Source: Streptomyces spinoverrucosus | Lineage (GTDB): Bacteria; Actinomycetota; Actinomycetes; Streptomycetales; Streptomycetaceae | NCBI RefSeq assembly: GCF_015712165.1 | Contig: NZ_JADPZX010000001.1 | Span: forward strand, 6,708,001 to 6,772,000 | Direction: 5' to 3' | Length of the DNA stretch: 64,000 bases | Shown: positions 52,768 to 61,587 of the stretch, piece after piece | Numbering within the stretch: position 1 is the stretch's first letter | Layout of the letters: each line of letters starts with the position of its first letter | The notes under the pieces: model-generated | What the model was told of the DNA's origin: nothing | Seen by the model: only the letters and a program-made list of their open reading frames with translations | Databases searched by the model: none | Made by a program: the position numbers and the translations under genes

Positions 52768-53826
52768 TCACTGGTCGGACCTGAGCGGCTCAAGCGACTT
52801 CAGCACCGCCTCCGCCTCCCCGACGATGCGCTGCACCAGTTCCGCGCACGACGGCAGATCCTCGATCACCCCGGCGACCTGACCGGACGCCATCACCCCG
52901 AGGTCCGTACGGCCCTGCACCATCGCCGATCTGAGCAGCATCGGCGTGTTCGCGGCCAGCAGGACCTGGCCCCAGGTCAGGTCCTTGCCGTGCTTCATGG
53001 CGAGGCCGTCCTGGAGCATACGGCGCCAGGTGAGGCCGGAGATCCTGCGGAAGCCGGCCGCTCGACGGACGGCCCGCAGGAGTCTGCCGGTCCGGCCGGA
53101 TCTCTCCAGGGCGTCGACCAGTTCGGTACGCAGCATGCGGTGGGGCAGGCCGTCGATCGCCGTCGTGACCGTGACGTCCCTGACCGTCGCCGCCAGATAC
53201 CTCGCCTTCACCGCGTCCGGCACCGTCGAGTCCGACGTCAGCAGGAACCGCGTCCCCATGGCGACCCCCGCCGCCCCGTACGCCAGCGCCGCGACCAGCC
53301 CCCGCCCGTCGAAGAAGCCGCCCGCCGCCACGACCGGGATGTCCACGGCATCCACCACCTGCGGCAACAACACCGTCGTCGCGACCTCGCCGGTGTGCCC
53401 GCCACCCTCACCGCCCTGCACGATCACCGCGTCCGCGCCCCACGCCGCGACCTTCTCGGCATGCCGCCGCGCCCCGACGGACGGGATGACGACGACGCCC
53501 GCCTCCTTGAGCGCGGCGATCAGGTCACGGGAGGGCGCGAGGGCGAAGGACGCGACCCGCACCCCCTCCTCGATCATGATCTGCACCCGGTCTGCCGCGT
53601 CCCCCGCGTCCGCGCGCAGGTTCACCCCGAACGGTGCCGTCGTCCGCGCCCCGACCTCCCGTATCGCCGCGCGCAACTGGTCGAGCGTCATCGTGGCCGA
53701 CGCCAGGATGCCCAGCGCTCCCGCGTTCGCCGTCGCCGAGACCAGGCGGGGGCCCGCCACCCAGCCCATCCCGGTCTGCACGATCGGGTGCCGTACGCCG
53801 ACCAGTCTGGTGAACGCCGTCTCCAT
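52768..53826 (-). CDS. ipdC: Nitronate monooxygenase-family flavoprotein, IpdC-like
   Basis: The 352-residue FMN barrel has RHPIVQTGMGWVAGPRLVSATANAGALGILAS, VQGGEGGGHTG (flavin and catalytic His region) and PVVAAGGFFDGRGLVAALAYGAAGVAMGTRFLLT. In general this family is called 2-nitropropane dioxygenase. In the HIP cluster the corresponding protein, IpdC, is a flavin-dependent CoA-ester enzyme acting with IpdAB on ring C. It is last in the operon echA20-ipdA-ipdB-ipdC; its ATG overlaps the ipdB stop by one base. Confidence 0.82.
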   Translation of the reverse strand: METAFTRLVGVRHPIVQTGMGWVAGPRLVSATANAGALGILASATMTLDQLRAAIREVGARTTAPFGVNLRADAGDAADRVQIMIEEGVRVASFALAPSRDLIAALKEAGVVVIPSVGARRHAEKVAAWGADAVIVQGGEGGGHTGEVATTVLLPQVVDAVDIPVVAAGGFFDGRGLVAALAYGAAGVAMGTRFLLTSDSTVPDAVKARYLAATVRDVTVTTAIDGLPHRMLRTELVDALERSGRTGRLLRAVRRAAGFRRISGLTWRRMLQDGLAMKHGKDLTWGQVLLAANTPMLLRSAMVQGRTDLGVMASGQVAGVIEDLPSCAELVQRIVGEAEAVLKSLEPLRSDQ

Positions 53827-54566
53827 CAGATCCGCACCTCCCGCTCCCGGGTGTTCGCCGGGTCGATCACCTCACGGACGAGGCGCAGTTCCTCGGGGGT
53901 CGGTGCACGGGTCTGCGGTACCTCGGCCGGGATCGTCAGCTCGAAGCCGGTCGCTTCCCTGACCTGCTCGACGGTCACCCCCGGATGCAGGGAGGCGACC
54001 CGCATGGAGCGGTCCGGCGTGGCGAAGTCGAAGACGCCGAGGTCCGAGACGACCCGGGCCAGATGGTGGAAGCGGGCCGTTTCCGGATGGCGGGCGGCAC
54101 GGTCGTGGCCGACCCCGCACACCATGTCGACGCGCTCGACGAACACCCGCCGGGAGTGCCGGGGGATCCAGTAACTCGTCGGGTTGTTCAGCGTGTTGAC
54201 CGGCGCCCCGCGCACGCCGAGCAGTTGCCTCGACGGCTTGGCCCAGTCGCCGACGCAGGCGATGTTCTGGTTGCCGTGCCGGTCGATCTGACTGGCGCCC
54301 ATCATCACGTGCCGTCGGCCGCCGGTGACGAGGGTGAGGTGCCGGCGGTACGGCAGCCAGCCCTCGGCGTTGCCGTCGGCGTCCACCAGCGTCGCCTCGC
54401 CGTCGGTGAGCAGCAGGTCGGGGGCGAAGGTGTGCCGGGCGAGCCGGGCGCCGATGGAGGGGATCAGGCCCATGGGGCTCGCGAGGATCTCGCCTGCACC
54501 ACGCCAGGCTTCGGCGCAGGCGAGCACGCAGTACTCGGCGCGGGTGGGTGGGGGCGTCGGGTTCAT
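53826..54566 (-). CDS. ipdB: CoA-transferase-fold subunit beta, IpdB-like
   Basis: The 246-residue protein has the class I CoA-transferase beta fold: EYCVLACAEAWRGAGEILASPMGLIPSIGARLA, LLLTDGEATLV, MMGASQIDRHGNQN and FVERVDMVCGVGH. In IpdAB this fold does not transfer CoA but hydrolyses the ring of COCHEA-CoA, opening steroid ring C. ATG 54566 overlaps the ipdA stop by four bases (ATGA). Its placement between ipdA and ipdC supports the IpdB assignment over a generic 3-oxoacid transferase. Confidence 0.82.
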   Translation of the reverse strand: MNPTPPPTRAEYCVLACAEAWRGAGEILASPMGLIPSIGARLARHTFAPDLLLTDGEATLVDADGNAEGWLPYRRHLTLVTGGRRHVMMGASQIDRHGNQNIACVGDWAKPSRQLLGVRGAPVNTLNNPTSYWIPRHSRRVFVERVDMVCGVGHDRAARHPETARFHHLARVVSDLGVFDFATPDRSMRVASLHPGVTVEQVREATGFELTIPAEVPQTRAPTPEELRLVREVIDPANTREREVRI

Positions 54567-55411
54567 TTCCCCTCCTCGTGCCAGGCCCGGACGGCGGACC
54601 GGTATGCGTGCTCGTCCTCGCCGAGGAAGCGCTCGGCGAACCCCGGCCAGGGTGCGGTGGCGTAGTGCTTCTGGAAGGTCTCGTCCCGTGTGTAGTCCGG
54701 TGCGCAGGACGTGAAGTGGGCGCCGTTCGGGGCCTCGACGACCCCGGTCACCGTGTGCCGCGGGATGAGCAGCGTCTGCGGCGCCGCCTCCTTCGTCAGC
54801 TCGGCCGTGTCCACGATCCGCTCGCAGGAGACGTACGCCGTCTCGGCCGCCGCGCAGAACAGGTCGTCGAAGTACGGGTCGGGGCCCAGATACTGCCCGT
54901 TGCCCCGCCGGTCGGCGCGATTGACGTGGACCAGGGCCGCGTCGAGGCGCAGGGCGGGCATGGCGAGGAGCGTCTCCCCGTCGTCGTACGGCGACGTCAC
55001 CGTGCGCAGGCCGGGGTTGACCCGCATGACGTCCGAGCCGATCCCGGTCCGTACCGGCAGGAAGGGCAGCCGGTTCGCGGCCGCGTGCAGTCCCCACAGG
55101 AACATCGCCTCGTCGATCTCCATCAGCTCCAGCGCCCCGCGCTCCCGGGCCGCGCGATAGTGCGGTTCGAGCGGGATGGAGTCGAGCGTGGCGAAGGCGG
55201 CGACCAGCTTCCGGATCCGGCCGGCGGCGGCCAGCATGCCGACGTCCGGGCCGCCGTACGACACGACGGTCAGATCGGTGATCTCGGACCGGAGCAGTGC
55301 TCTCACCAGTGCCATCGGTTTGCGGCGCGAGCCCCAGCCGCCGATGCCGAGCGTCATGCCGCTCTCCAGCCGGGAGACGACCTCCTGCGCGGTCATCGTC
55401 TTGTCGGTCAC
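54563..55411 (-). CDS. ipdA: CoA-transferase-fold subunit alpha, IpdA-like
   Basis: The 282-residue protein shows the alpha-subunit fold: AQEVVSRLESGMTLGIGGWGSRRKPMALVRALL, SYGGPDVGMLAAAGRI, MEIDEAMFLWGLHAAANRLPFLPVRTGIGSDV and ALVHVNRADRRGNGQYLGPDPYFDDLFC. It pairs with the beta subunit downstream to form the ring-cleaving hydrolase of the HIP pathway. The GTG start at 55411 overlaps the echA20 stop (GTGA). An in-frame ATG lies five codons later (55396) and is the alternative start. Confidence 0.82.
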   Translation of the reverse strand: MTDKTMTAQEVVSRLESGMTLGIGGWGSRRKPMALVRALLRSEITDLTVVSYGGPDVGMLAAAGRIRKLVAAFATLDSIPLEPHYRAARERGALELMEIDEAMFLWGLHAAANRLPFLPVRTGIGSDVMRVNPGLRTVTSPYDDGETLLAMPALRLDAALVHVNRADRRGNGQYLGPDPYFDDLFCAAAETAYVSCERIVDTAELTKEAAPQTLLIPRHTVTGVVEAPNGAHFTSCAPDYTRDETFQKHYATAPWPGFAERFLGEDEHAYRSAVRAWHEEGK

Positions 55412-56154
55412 CGAGTCCCGTCCTTTCCGAAGGTGCTCCGCACCCGGTCCGCCACCCCGCTCACCTCGGCCTCGAAGGTGAACCCCTGCTCGAAGCGGTA
55501 GCTGCGGCGCACGTCGACGGGGTCGATACCGCTGATCGCCGCCTTCGCCAGGCGCAACAGCCGGCCGTCCTTGGCGGCGATCTCGCGAGCCAACTCCAGC
55601 GCCGCTCCGCCCAGTTCCTCGCCGCGTACCACCCGCCACACCGAGCCGTGCGCGTGCAGCTCGGCCGCGCTCGCCGTACGCGAGGTGTAGTACAGCGCGC
55701 GCATGAGGTGCTGGGGGACCAGGCGGGCCAGGTGCGTGGCGGCGCCGAGCGCCCCCCGGTCCAGCTCTGGCAGGCCGAAGGTGGCGTCCTCGCTCGCCAC
55801 GATCGCGTCCGCGTTGCCGACGAGCCCGATGCCGCCGCCCAGACAGAAGCCCCGCACCGCCGCCACGACGGGAACCTCGCACTCGTACACCGCCGCGAAC
55901 GCCTCCGCGCACGCCGAGTTGGCGCCCAGCAGGGCGCTCGGGCCCCCCGCCTGTATCTCCTTGATGTCCACGCCCGCGTTGAAGCCGCGCCCCTCGGCGG
56001 TCAGCACGACACAGCGCACGTCGGGGTCCCGTCCGGCCGCGCGCACGGCGTCGGCCAGGGCGTACCAGCCGTGCACCGGCAGCGCGTTGACCGGGGGGAA
56101 GTCGACCGTGACGACGGAAATCCCCTTTTCCGGGGACGAGGTGGAGACACCCAT
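55408..56154 (-). CDS. echA20: Enoyl-CoA hydratase/isomerase family protein, EchA20-like
   Basis: The 248-residue crotonase-fold protein has VVLTAEGRGFNAGVDIKEIQ and VVAAVRGFCLGGGIGLVGNADAIVAS, the two oxyanion-hole regions, and FGLPELDRGALGAATHLARL. In the HIP cluster EchA20 opens ring D by hydrolysis of a cyclic beta-diketone CoA ester. It is first in the operon with ipdA, ipdB and ipdC. I chose ATG 56154; a longer reading to 56184 would start inside the operator. The gene is divergent from the SDR gene at 56242. Confidence 0.82.
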   Translation of the reverse strand: MGVSTSSPEKGISVVTVDFPPVNALPVHGWYALADAVRAAGRDPDVRCVVLTAEGRGFNAGVDIKEIQAGGPSALLGANSACAEAFAAVYECEVPVVAAVRGFCLGGGIGLVGNADAIVASEDATFGLPELDRGALGAATHLARLVPQHLMRALYYTSRTASAAELHAHGSVWRVVRGEELGGAALELAREIAAKDGRLLRLAKAAISGIDPVDVRRSYRFEQGFTFEAEVSGVADRVRSTFGKDGTR

Positions 56155-56175
56155 GGCCGCATCAACTACCTTTCC

Positions 56176-56192
56176 ACCAAACATTTGTTAGG
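56176..56192. promoter_or_regulatory. KstR2-like operator 2 (echA20 / SDR divergent promoter)
   Basis: The plus strand reads ACCAAACATTTGTTAGG, fitting AnCAAGnnCTTGnT at 10 of 12 defined positions and matching operator 1 at 16 of 17 bases. It lies 22 bases upstream of the echA20 start and 50 bases upstream of the SDR start, between two outward-facing promoters. Confidence 0.68.
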
Positions 56193-56241
56193 TGTTCGAG
56201 GCCTCGAAGCTAGCAGTCGCCGATTCAGCGCGGGAGCCCCT

Positions 56242-57102
56242 GTGGACAAAGCCGCCCTTGTGGATAACTCGCCGGACACCCCGCCTGACGACGCGCCTGA
56301 CAACGCGCCTGACAACGCGCCTGACAACGCGCCTGACAACGCGCCGAACAACCCGCCGCTCCCACAGCTCGACGGCCGGACCGTCGTCGTCACCGGCGGC
56401 ACCCGAGGGGTCGGGGCAGGGATCGCACGCGTGTTCGCCGAGGCCGGTGCCGAGGTCGTCACCTGCGCGCGACGGCCACCCGAAGTCCCCGTCGAGGGCA
56501 GCCGGTTCGTACCCCTCGACCTGCGTGAGCCCGCTGCCGTACGGGACTTCTTCGCCGCGCTGCCCCGGCTGGACGTCCTCGTCAACAACGCCGGCGGCAC
56601 CCCGTACCGGCTGCTCACCGACGTCGACGCCGAGCGCCACGCCCGCGTCGTCGAGCTCAACCTCCTGGCTCCGCTGACCGCGTCGCTCGCCGCCTACGAG
56701 CCGTTGCGGCGGGCGCGGGGGTGCGTGGTGATGATCGGCAGTGTCAGCGGGGGCCGCCCGTCACCCGGGTCGGCCGCGTACGGCGCCGCCAAGGCCGGGC
56801 TGGAGAGTCTCGCCCGCTCGATGGCGGTGGAGTGGGCGCCCCACGTCCGCGTGAACACGCTCCTCGTCGGCATGGTCCACACCGAGCTGTCCCACCTGCA
56901 CTACGGCGGCGACGAGGGCGTCGCCGCCGTCTCCCGCACGGTCCCGCTCGGGCGGCTCGCCACCCCGGCCGACGTCGGGGCGGCCGCCGTGTTCCTCGCG
57001 TCCGACGCCGCCTCGTACATCAGCGGAGCCAGTCTGCACGTGCACGGCGGCGGCGAGCGGCCCGCGTTCCTGGACGCCGCGACCGCCCGCAAGGAGGGAT
57101 GA
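56242..57102 (+). CDS. SDR family oxidoreductase with repeat N-terminus (HIP cluster)
   Basis: The 286-residue product has an unusual N-terminal 40 residues with the repeat DNAP four times (plus DDAP and NNPP), then a classical SDR: VVVTGGTRGVGAGIARVF, VLVNNAGGTPYR, GSVSGGRPSP and YGAAKAGLESLARS. It corresponds in position to the SDR divergent from echA20 in Mycobacterium. The GTG at 56242 has GGGAG five bases upstream; a start after the repeats (for example GTG 56260) is possible. Which intermediate it reduces or oxidises is unknown. Confidence 0.8.
   Translation: MDKAALVDNSPDTPPDDAPDNAPDNAPDNAPDNAPNNPPLPQLDGRTVVVTGGTRGVGAGIARVFAEAGAEVVTCARRPPEVPVEGSRFVPLDLREPAAVRDFFAALPRLDVLVNNAGGTPYRLLTDVDAERHARVVELNLLAPLTASLAAYEPLRRARGCVVMIGSVSGGRPSPGSAAYGAAKAGLESLARSMAVEWAPHVRVNTLLVGMVHTELSHLHYGGDEGVAAVSRTVPLGRLATPADVGAAAVFLASDAASYISGASLHVHGGGERPAFLDAATARKEG
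56284..56355 (+). repeat. Six 12-bp tandem repeats in the SDR gene
   Basis: The unit CCTGACAACGCG occurs four times exactly (56296-56343), flanked by CCTGACGACGCG (56284-56295) and CCGAACAACCCG (56344-56355). It encodes Pro-Asp-Asn-Ala units in the SDR frame, and its length, a multiple of three, keeps the frame when copies are gained or lost. Confidence 0.85.
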
Positions 57103-57103
57103 C

Positions 57104-58015
57104 ATGAGCCGAAGCCGCGAGGGACGGGTCGTCGTCGTGACCGGGGCCGGACGAGGGCTCGGGCGGGCCCACGCGCTCGCCTTCGCCGCCGAGGGGGCAC
57201 GGGTCGTCGTCAACGACCTCGGCGTCGGACTCGACGGCAGGCCCGGCGCCGACAGCCCGGCCGCCCGCGTGGCCGACGAGATCCGCGCGGCGGGCGGCGA
57301 GGCCGTCGCCCACGCCGGCGACATCGCGACCACCGAGGGCGCCGCCGCCCTGATCCGGACCGCCTTGGAGACGTACGGCCGCCTGGACACGCTCGTCAAC
57401 AACGCCGGTTTCCTGCGCGACCGCATGCTCGTCAACCTCGACGAGGACGACTGGGACGACGTCCTGCGCGTTCACCTCAAGGGCCACTTCCTGCCGCTGA
57501 AACACGCCGCCGCGCACTGGCGGGCCGAGGCCAGGGCGGGCCGCACGCCGGAGGCCAGGATCGTCAACACCAGCAGCGGGGCCGGACTGCTGGGCTCTGT
57601 CGGCCAGGGCAACTACAGCGCCGCCAAGGCCGGGATCGTCGGGCTGACCCTGGTCGCGGCGGCCGAACTGGGCCGGTACGGCGTGCAGGTCAACGCCATC
57701 GCCCCGGCGGCGCGTACCCGGATGACGGAGCGGACGTTCGCCGAGACCATGGCGGCGCCGGGCAGCGGATTCGACGCCATGGCACCGGAGAACGTCTCGC
57801 CGCTGGTCGTCTGGCTCGGGTCCGCCGCGAGCGCGGGCGTCACCGGTCGGGTGTTCGAGGCGGAGGGCGGCCGTATCACCGTGATGGAGGGGTGGCGGGC
57901 CGGGCCCACCGCTGACAAGGGTGCGCGGTGGGGCGTGGCCGAACTCGACGCGGTGGTACGAGGGTTGCTGGCCCGGTCGACCGAGCCCGGGCCGGTGTAC
58001 GGCAGCCAGGTGTGA
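57104..58015 (+). CDS. SDR family oxidoreductase (HIP cluster, long form)
   Basis: The 303-residue SDR has VVVTGAGRGLGRAHALAFA, NDLGVGLDG, TLVNNAGFLRDRMLVNLDEDDWDDVLRVHLKGHF, the catalytic Ser (NTSSGAGL) and NYSAAKAGIVGL. The NDLG and LKGHF motifs with a C-terminal extension of about 40 residues mark the long hydroxyacyl-CoA dehydrogenase-like SDRs. Size and order match the second SDR next to echA20 in mycobacteria. ATG 57104 follows the previous stop by one base, with AAGGAGG upstream, so both SDR genes are one operon. Confidence 0.82.
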   Translation: MSRSREGRVVVVTGAGRGLGRAHALAFAAEGARVVVNDLGVGLDGRPGADSPAARVADEIRAAGGEAVAHAGDIATTEGAAALIRTALETYGRLDTLVNNAGFLRDRMLVNLDEDDWDDVLRVHLKGHFLPLKHAAAHWRAEARAGRTPEARIVNTSSGAGLLGSVGQGNYSAAKAGIVGLTLVAAAELGRYGVQVNAIAPAARTRMTERTFAETMAAPGSGFDAMAPENVSPLVVWLGSAASAGVTGRVFEAEGGRITVMEGWRAGPTADKGARWGVAELDAVVRGLLARSTEPGPVYGSQV

Positions 58016-58018
58016 GCG

Positions 58019-58438
58019 TCACGCGGAGCGCGTGAGGTCGTCCGAGTGGACCGGGGACGTGTACGGCAGCCCTCGGGCGTAGCGGTCCAGCTCGTCCAGA
58101 GCCGCGTGGGTCATGCGGTGCAGCTCGTTGCCGAGGGAGCCCGCGATGTGCGGGGTGAGCAGGACGTTGGGCAGGTCGTACAGCGGGGAGGAGCGGGCCA
58201 GGACCTCGGGGTCCGTGACGTCGAGGACCGCGTTCAGGCAGCCGGAGACGAACTCGTCCCGGGCGAGCGCCTCCCCGGTGAGCGGTGGGCAGCCCCAACC
58301 GGTCAGGAGGGCCTCCGCCCTGGCGAGGGCGGCGGTCGCCGCCGGGTCGGCGAAGTCACGTACGACCAGGGACGGATCGGTGTCGGCGATCGTCGTCAGA
58401 CGGTCGAGCGCGGTCCCGTCGAACAGCGCCTCCCGCAC
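58019..58438 (-). pseudogene. Remnant of a D-isomer-specific 2-hydroxyacid dehydrogenase
   Basis: The frame joins an N-terminal segment (LFDGTALDRLTTIADTDPS, FADPAATAALARAEALLTGWGCPPL) directly to the family's C-terminal segment (CLNAVLDVTDPEVLARSSPLYDLPNVLLTPHIAGS). The roughly 170 residues that should lie between, with the Rossmann nucleotide-binding core and catalytic Arg/Glu, are absent. The true N-terminus is also missing. The residual protein of at most 140 residues cannot bind NAD, so this is a deletion remnant. It is convergent with the second SDR of the HIP cluster. Confidence 0.75.
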
Positions 58439-58570
58439 AGGCGGGTCCGTCAGGGATCTGGTTGTGTTGTTCGAGGACGTTCACCGGGGTGGGGTTGCGG
58501 TGGTGGATGATGCCCCGGGCCGGTTGTCGCGCCGCTCCGAAATCGTTGGACACCCTTCGGGTTGGTCGGT

Positions 58571-58576
58571 GAGCAT
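58571..58576 (+). promoter_or_regulatory. Possible -10 element (GAGCAT) before the GNAT gene
   Basis: GAGCAT lies 6 bases before the GTG at 58583; the match to the -10 consensus is partial. Confidence 0.3.
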
Positions 58577-58582
58577 CCGCAG

Positions 58583-59149
58583 GTGACAGATGAAGCCGAT
58601 CACCAGAGGCCGCTCACGCGGAGCCCGAAACGTGTCCGTTTTGTTGAGCTGTCCGGCGGCGCGATGTCCGCTTTGCTCGACGGAGACCTGCCCGGAGCCA
58701 GCAGGATGGCCGGGGTTTTGCTGACCGAGTACTTCGCGACCGACAGAGCACGGTGGTTGTGGCAGTTCCGGCTCGACCAGATGGCCGCCGATCCCGGTCG
58801 TGCGCGGTGGATGGTGCGGCAAGCGATCGTTGGCGACAAGGGGCTCGTCGTCGGACATGCCGGGTTCCACGGACCGCCCGATGAGGCCGGCATGGTCGAG
58901 ATCGGCTACTCAATCGCTCCCGACTTCCGTCGCCAGGGATATGCCCGATCCGCCCTGATCGAGTTGCTTCGCCGGGCAGCAGCGGAAACCTCTGTCACGA
59001 CCGTGCGGGCGACGATCAGCCCCGACAACGTGGCATCCCTGGCCACGATCTCGGGCTTCGGCTTCGTTGAGGTCGGAGAGCAGTGGGATGAGGAGGACGG
59101 TCTCGAACTCGTCTTTGAGGTCCCTGCCCGCCGGGTTCCACCCGCTTGA
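58583..59149 (+). CDS. GNAT family N-acetyltransferase
   Basis: The 188-residue protein has the GNAT core: VVGHAGFHGPPDEAGMVEIGYSIAPDFRRQGYARSALIELL, in which RRQGYA is the acetyl-CoA pyrophosphate loop, and ATISPDNVASLATISGFGFVEVG, the motif B region of RimJ/RimL-like acetyltransferases. The substrate (an amine on a protein or small molecule) cannot be told. I chose the GTG at 58583 (MTDEADHQRPL). It sits in the scar region right of the HIP cluster, between a pseudogene and a transposase remnant. Confidence 0.78.
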   Translation: MTDEADHQRPLTRSPKRVRFVELSGGAMSALLDGDLPGASRMAGVLLTEYFATDRARWLWQFRLDQMAADPGRARWMVRQAIVGDKGLVVGHAGFHGPPDEAGMVEIGYSIAPDFRRQGYARSALIELLRRAAAETSVTTVRATISPDNVASLATISGFGFVEVGEQWDEEDGLELVFEVPARRVPPA

Positions 59150-59666
59150 TGGGAAGGTTCGCCGCCGCAAGTGGGCGTCCGCCCCAGCGGATGTCTTTCT
59201 CGCTGCGCATGCGGATGCGGATGCGGGTGCGTTCGCGGCGCTGAGCGGCCAGGACGTCGGGGTGGCGGGCATTCGCGTTGCGCCACCGCAGGTAGCGGTG
59301 CGGAGCTCGGGTCTGCACGGTGTGGTTGTGGTGATCGGAGTCGGCGATGGTGAACTGCCGCAGCGGGCCGAAGTGCGCCTCGATGTTCGCCCTGCTCAAG
59401 GGCTCCGCCTGGAAAGGCACCGATCCGGGAGGGCAGATCATCGTCGGCTCGGTCGAAAAGGCTCATGCGCCCTCTCTCTTCAACGGGCTGGCCATGGACA
59501 GCGTCTCGGGCCGGGCGATCAGCCGCGGTGCGCAGAAGGGCGAGACCCGCGCGATCCTCCAGGACGATCATCTGCGTGGTCGTTCGATCACCGCCGGTAC
59601 CGCCCTGCTCGCCCAGAGGGGACGCCGGGGGCGGTGCACCGGGCGACGGTGACCCTGGACTGATGC
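59150..59666. other. Gene-poor scar region with probable transposase remnant
   Basis: I see no intact gene. On the minus strand 59160-59441 reads as a fragment (FTIADSDHHNHTVQ, then RYLRWRNANARHPDVLAAQ and a basic tail) that resembles the C-terminal end of DDE transposases of Streptomyces insertion sequences. The rest, 59442-59666, carries no convincing reading frame. No terminal inverted repeats were found. Confidence 0.4.
59160..59441 (-). mobile_element. Probable transposase C-terminal remnant
   Basis: The minus-strand frame contains HTVQTRAPHRYLRWRNANAR and HPDVLAAQRRER, followed by an Arg-rich run. The pattern of an aromatic/basic helix with RWRNANARH is what I associate with the end of insertion-sequence transposases, but the catalytic part is missing and I could not check the family. 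Confidence 0.35.
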
Positions 59667-60563
59667 CTAGGTGTCGCACTCCAACACCGTCCGGCACAAC
59701 GCACACCGCGCCCGCACCCGCCCCCGCACCGGCACCCTGATCCGCTGGTGACACGTGGGGCAGGGGAACGACACCCGCAGCGGGCCCCGGGCGTCGGGGG
59801 TGAAGGCGTACGGAGTACCCGGTGAGCCGGCCGGGGTGTAGTGGCTCTGGGCGTGGCGGCGGTCGCGGGCGTAGCGGCGGCGGCCCGCCCAGCCCGCCGC
59901 GGTGAGTGGCGGCTGCTGCTCGTCGTGGCGGGCCAGGGACATGCCCTTCACATACGCCGTGTACGCCTGCGGGCTGGTGAACCAGATCGACGGGTCCTCG
60001 CCGAACACCAGGGCGCGCTTGGCGAGGACGTACCCGAACTCCTCCGGGGTCAGATAGCCGAGCTTCTGGCTGGAGGCCGCGTCCTCCCGGTAGGCGTCGA
60101 GCAGCAGCCAGCCGGCGCCCAGATACGTCGTCGCCGTGTCCGTGAGGATCTCGTTGTCGCGGGTGCCGGGGAACGACAGGTCCAGGCGGTGCAGATAGAC
60201 GTGCATGATCTCGTGCGCGAGCGCCGCGCCGATGTCCCGGCGATGGGTACGGAAGCGGTCGTTCAGCTCCACGAAGTACTCGGGTCCCGCGGTGAGTTCG
60301 ACGTTCGCCGCGTGGTGCATCTCGCGGAAGCTGACGATCAGGCGGGCGTCCGGCAACCGGTAGTGCCGGACCAGCTCCCGGGCCACGCGCTGGGCGCCCA
60401 GATAGAGGTCGTCGGTGTCGCAGAACGCCACGTCGGCCGGGGGCACGCTGATCGCGAACGTCTGGATCGTGTCGTACGACAGCCGCTTGTACAGCGCGGT
60501 GATGGCGGCCCGCACCGTCTCCAGGTGCGGGTAGCCGTGCTCGACCGGTCCGTCGTTCGCCAC
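59667..60563 (-). CDS. Putative zinc metalloprotease with C-terminal zinc ribbon
   Basis: The 298-residue protein contains HEIMHVYLH (His117, Glu118, His121), an HExxH zinc-protease motif, followed by DNEILTDTATTYLGAGWLLLDAY, in which Glu or Asp could be the third ligand. A second His pair (MHHAANVEL) precedes it. The C-terminus has a zinc ribbon, CPTCHQRIRVPV and CALC. I chose the GTG at 60563 because GGGGG lies upstream at good spacing. It has no signal peptide, so it probably acts in the cytoplasm. It is divergent from the trypsin gene. Confidence 0.78.
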   Translation of the reverse strand: MANDGPVEHGYPHLETVRAAITALYKRLSYDTIQTFAISVPPADVAFCDTDDLYLGAQRVARELVRHYRLPDARLIVSFREMHHAANVELTAGPEYFVELNDRFRTHRRDIGAALAHEIMHVYLHRLDLSFPGTRDNEILTDTATTYLGAGWLLLDAYREDAASSQKLGYLTPEEFGYVLAKRALVFGEDPSIWFTSPQAYTAYVKGMSLARHDEQQPPLTAAGWAGRRRYARDRRHAQSHYTPAGSPGTPYAFTPDARGPLRVSFPCPTCHQRIRVPVRGRVRARCALCRTVLECDT

Positions 60564-60681
60564 GCCGTACCCCCAAGACGCCTTGAACCCGATTCCACTG
60601 TACGAGGGGGAGAGCGGATTTTCGCTCGGCGGGTTCAGTCGTGGGGGCGTGAGATCAGTCCTTGTCCTGGACGCTGTGTGA

Positions 60682-61521
<840 letters not shown>

Positions 61522-61574
61522 GGCCTGTCCGGAGGAGGACGCCGGAAATCCGGTCGTCGGTCAACGCCCCCTGG

Positions 61575-61580
61575 CAGAAT
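61575..61580 (+). promoter_or_regulatory. -10 element (CAGAAT) for leaderless GNAT transcript
   Basis: CAGAAT lies 7 bases before the GTG at 61588, and no ribosome site is present. Confidence 0.45.
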
Positions 61581-61587
61581 CCCGGGC

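Noticed and set aside
54563..55411. Generic 3-oxoacid CoA-transferase for ketone-body use
   Set aside because: The context of echA20, ipdC, kstR2 and fadA6 and the shared operators fit IpdAB of the HIP pathway much better.
56284..56355. CRISPR-like array
   Set aside because: The repeats are directly adjacent 12-mers without spacers and remain in frame within a coding sequence.
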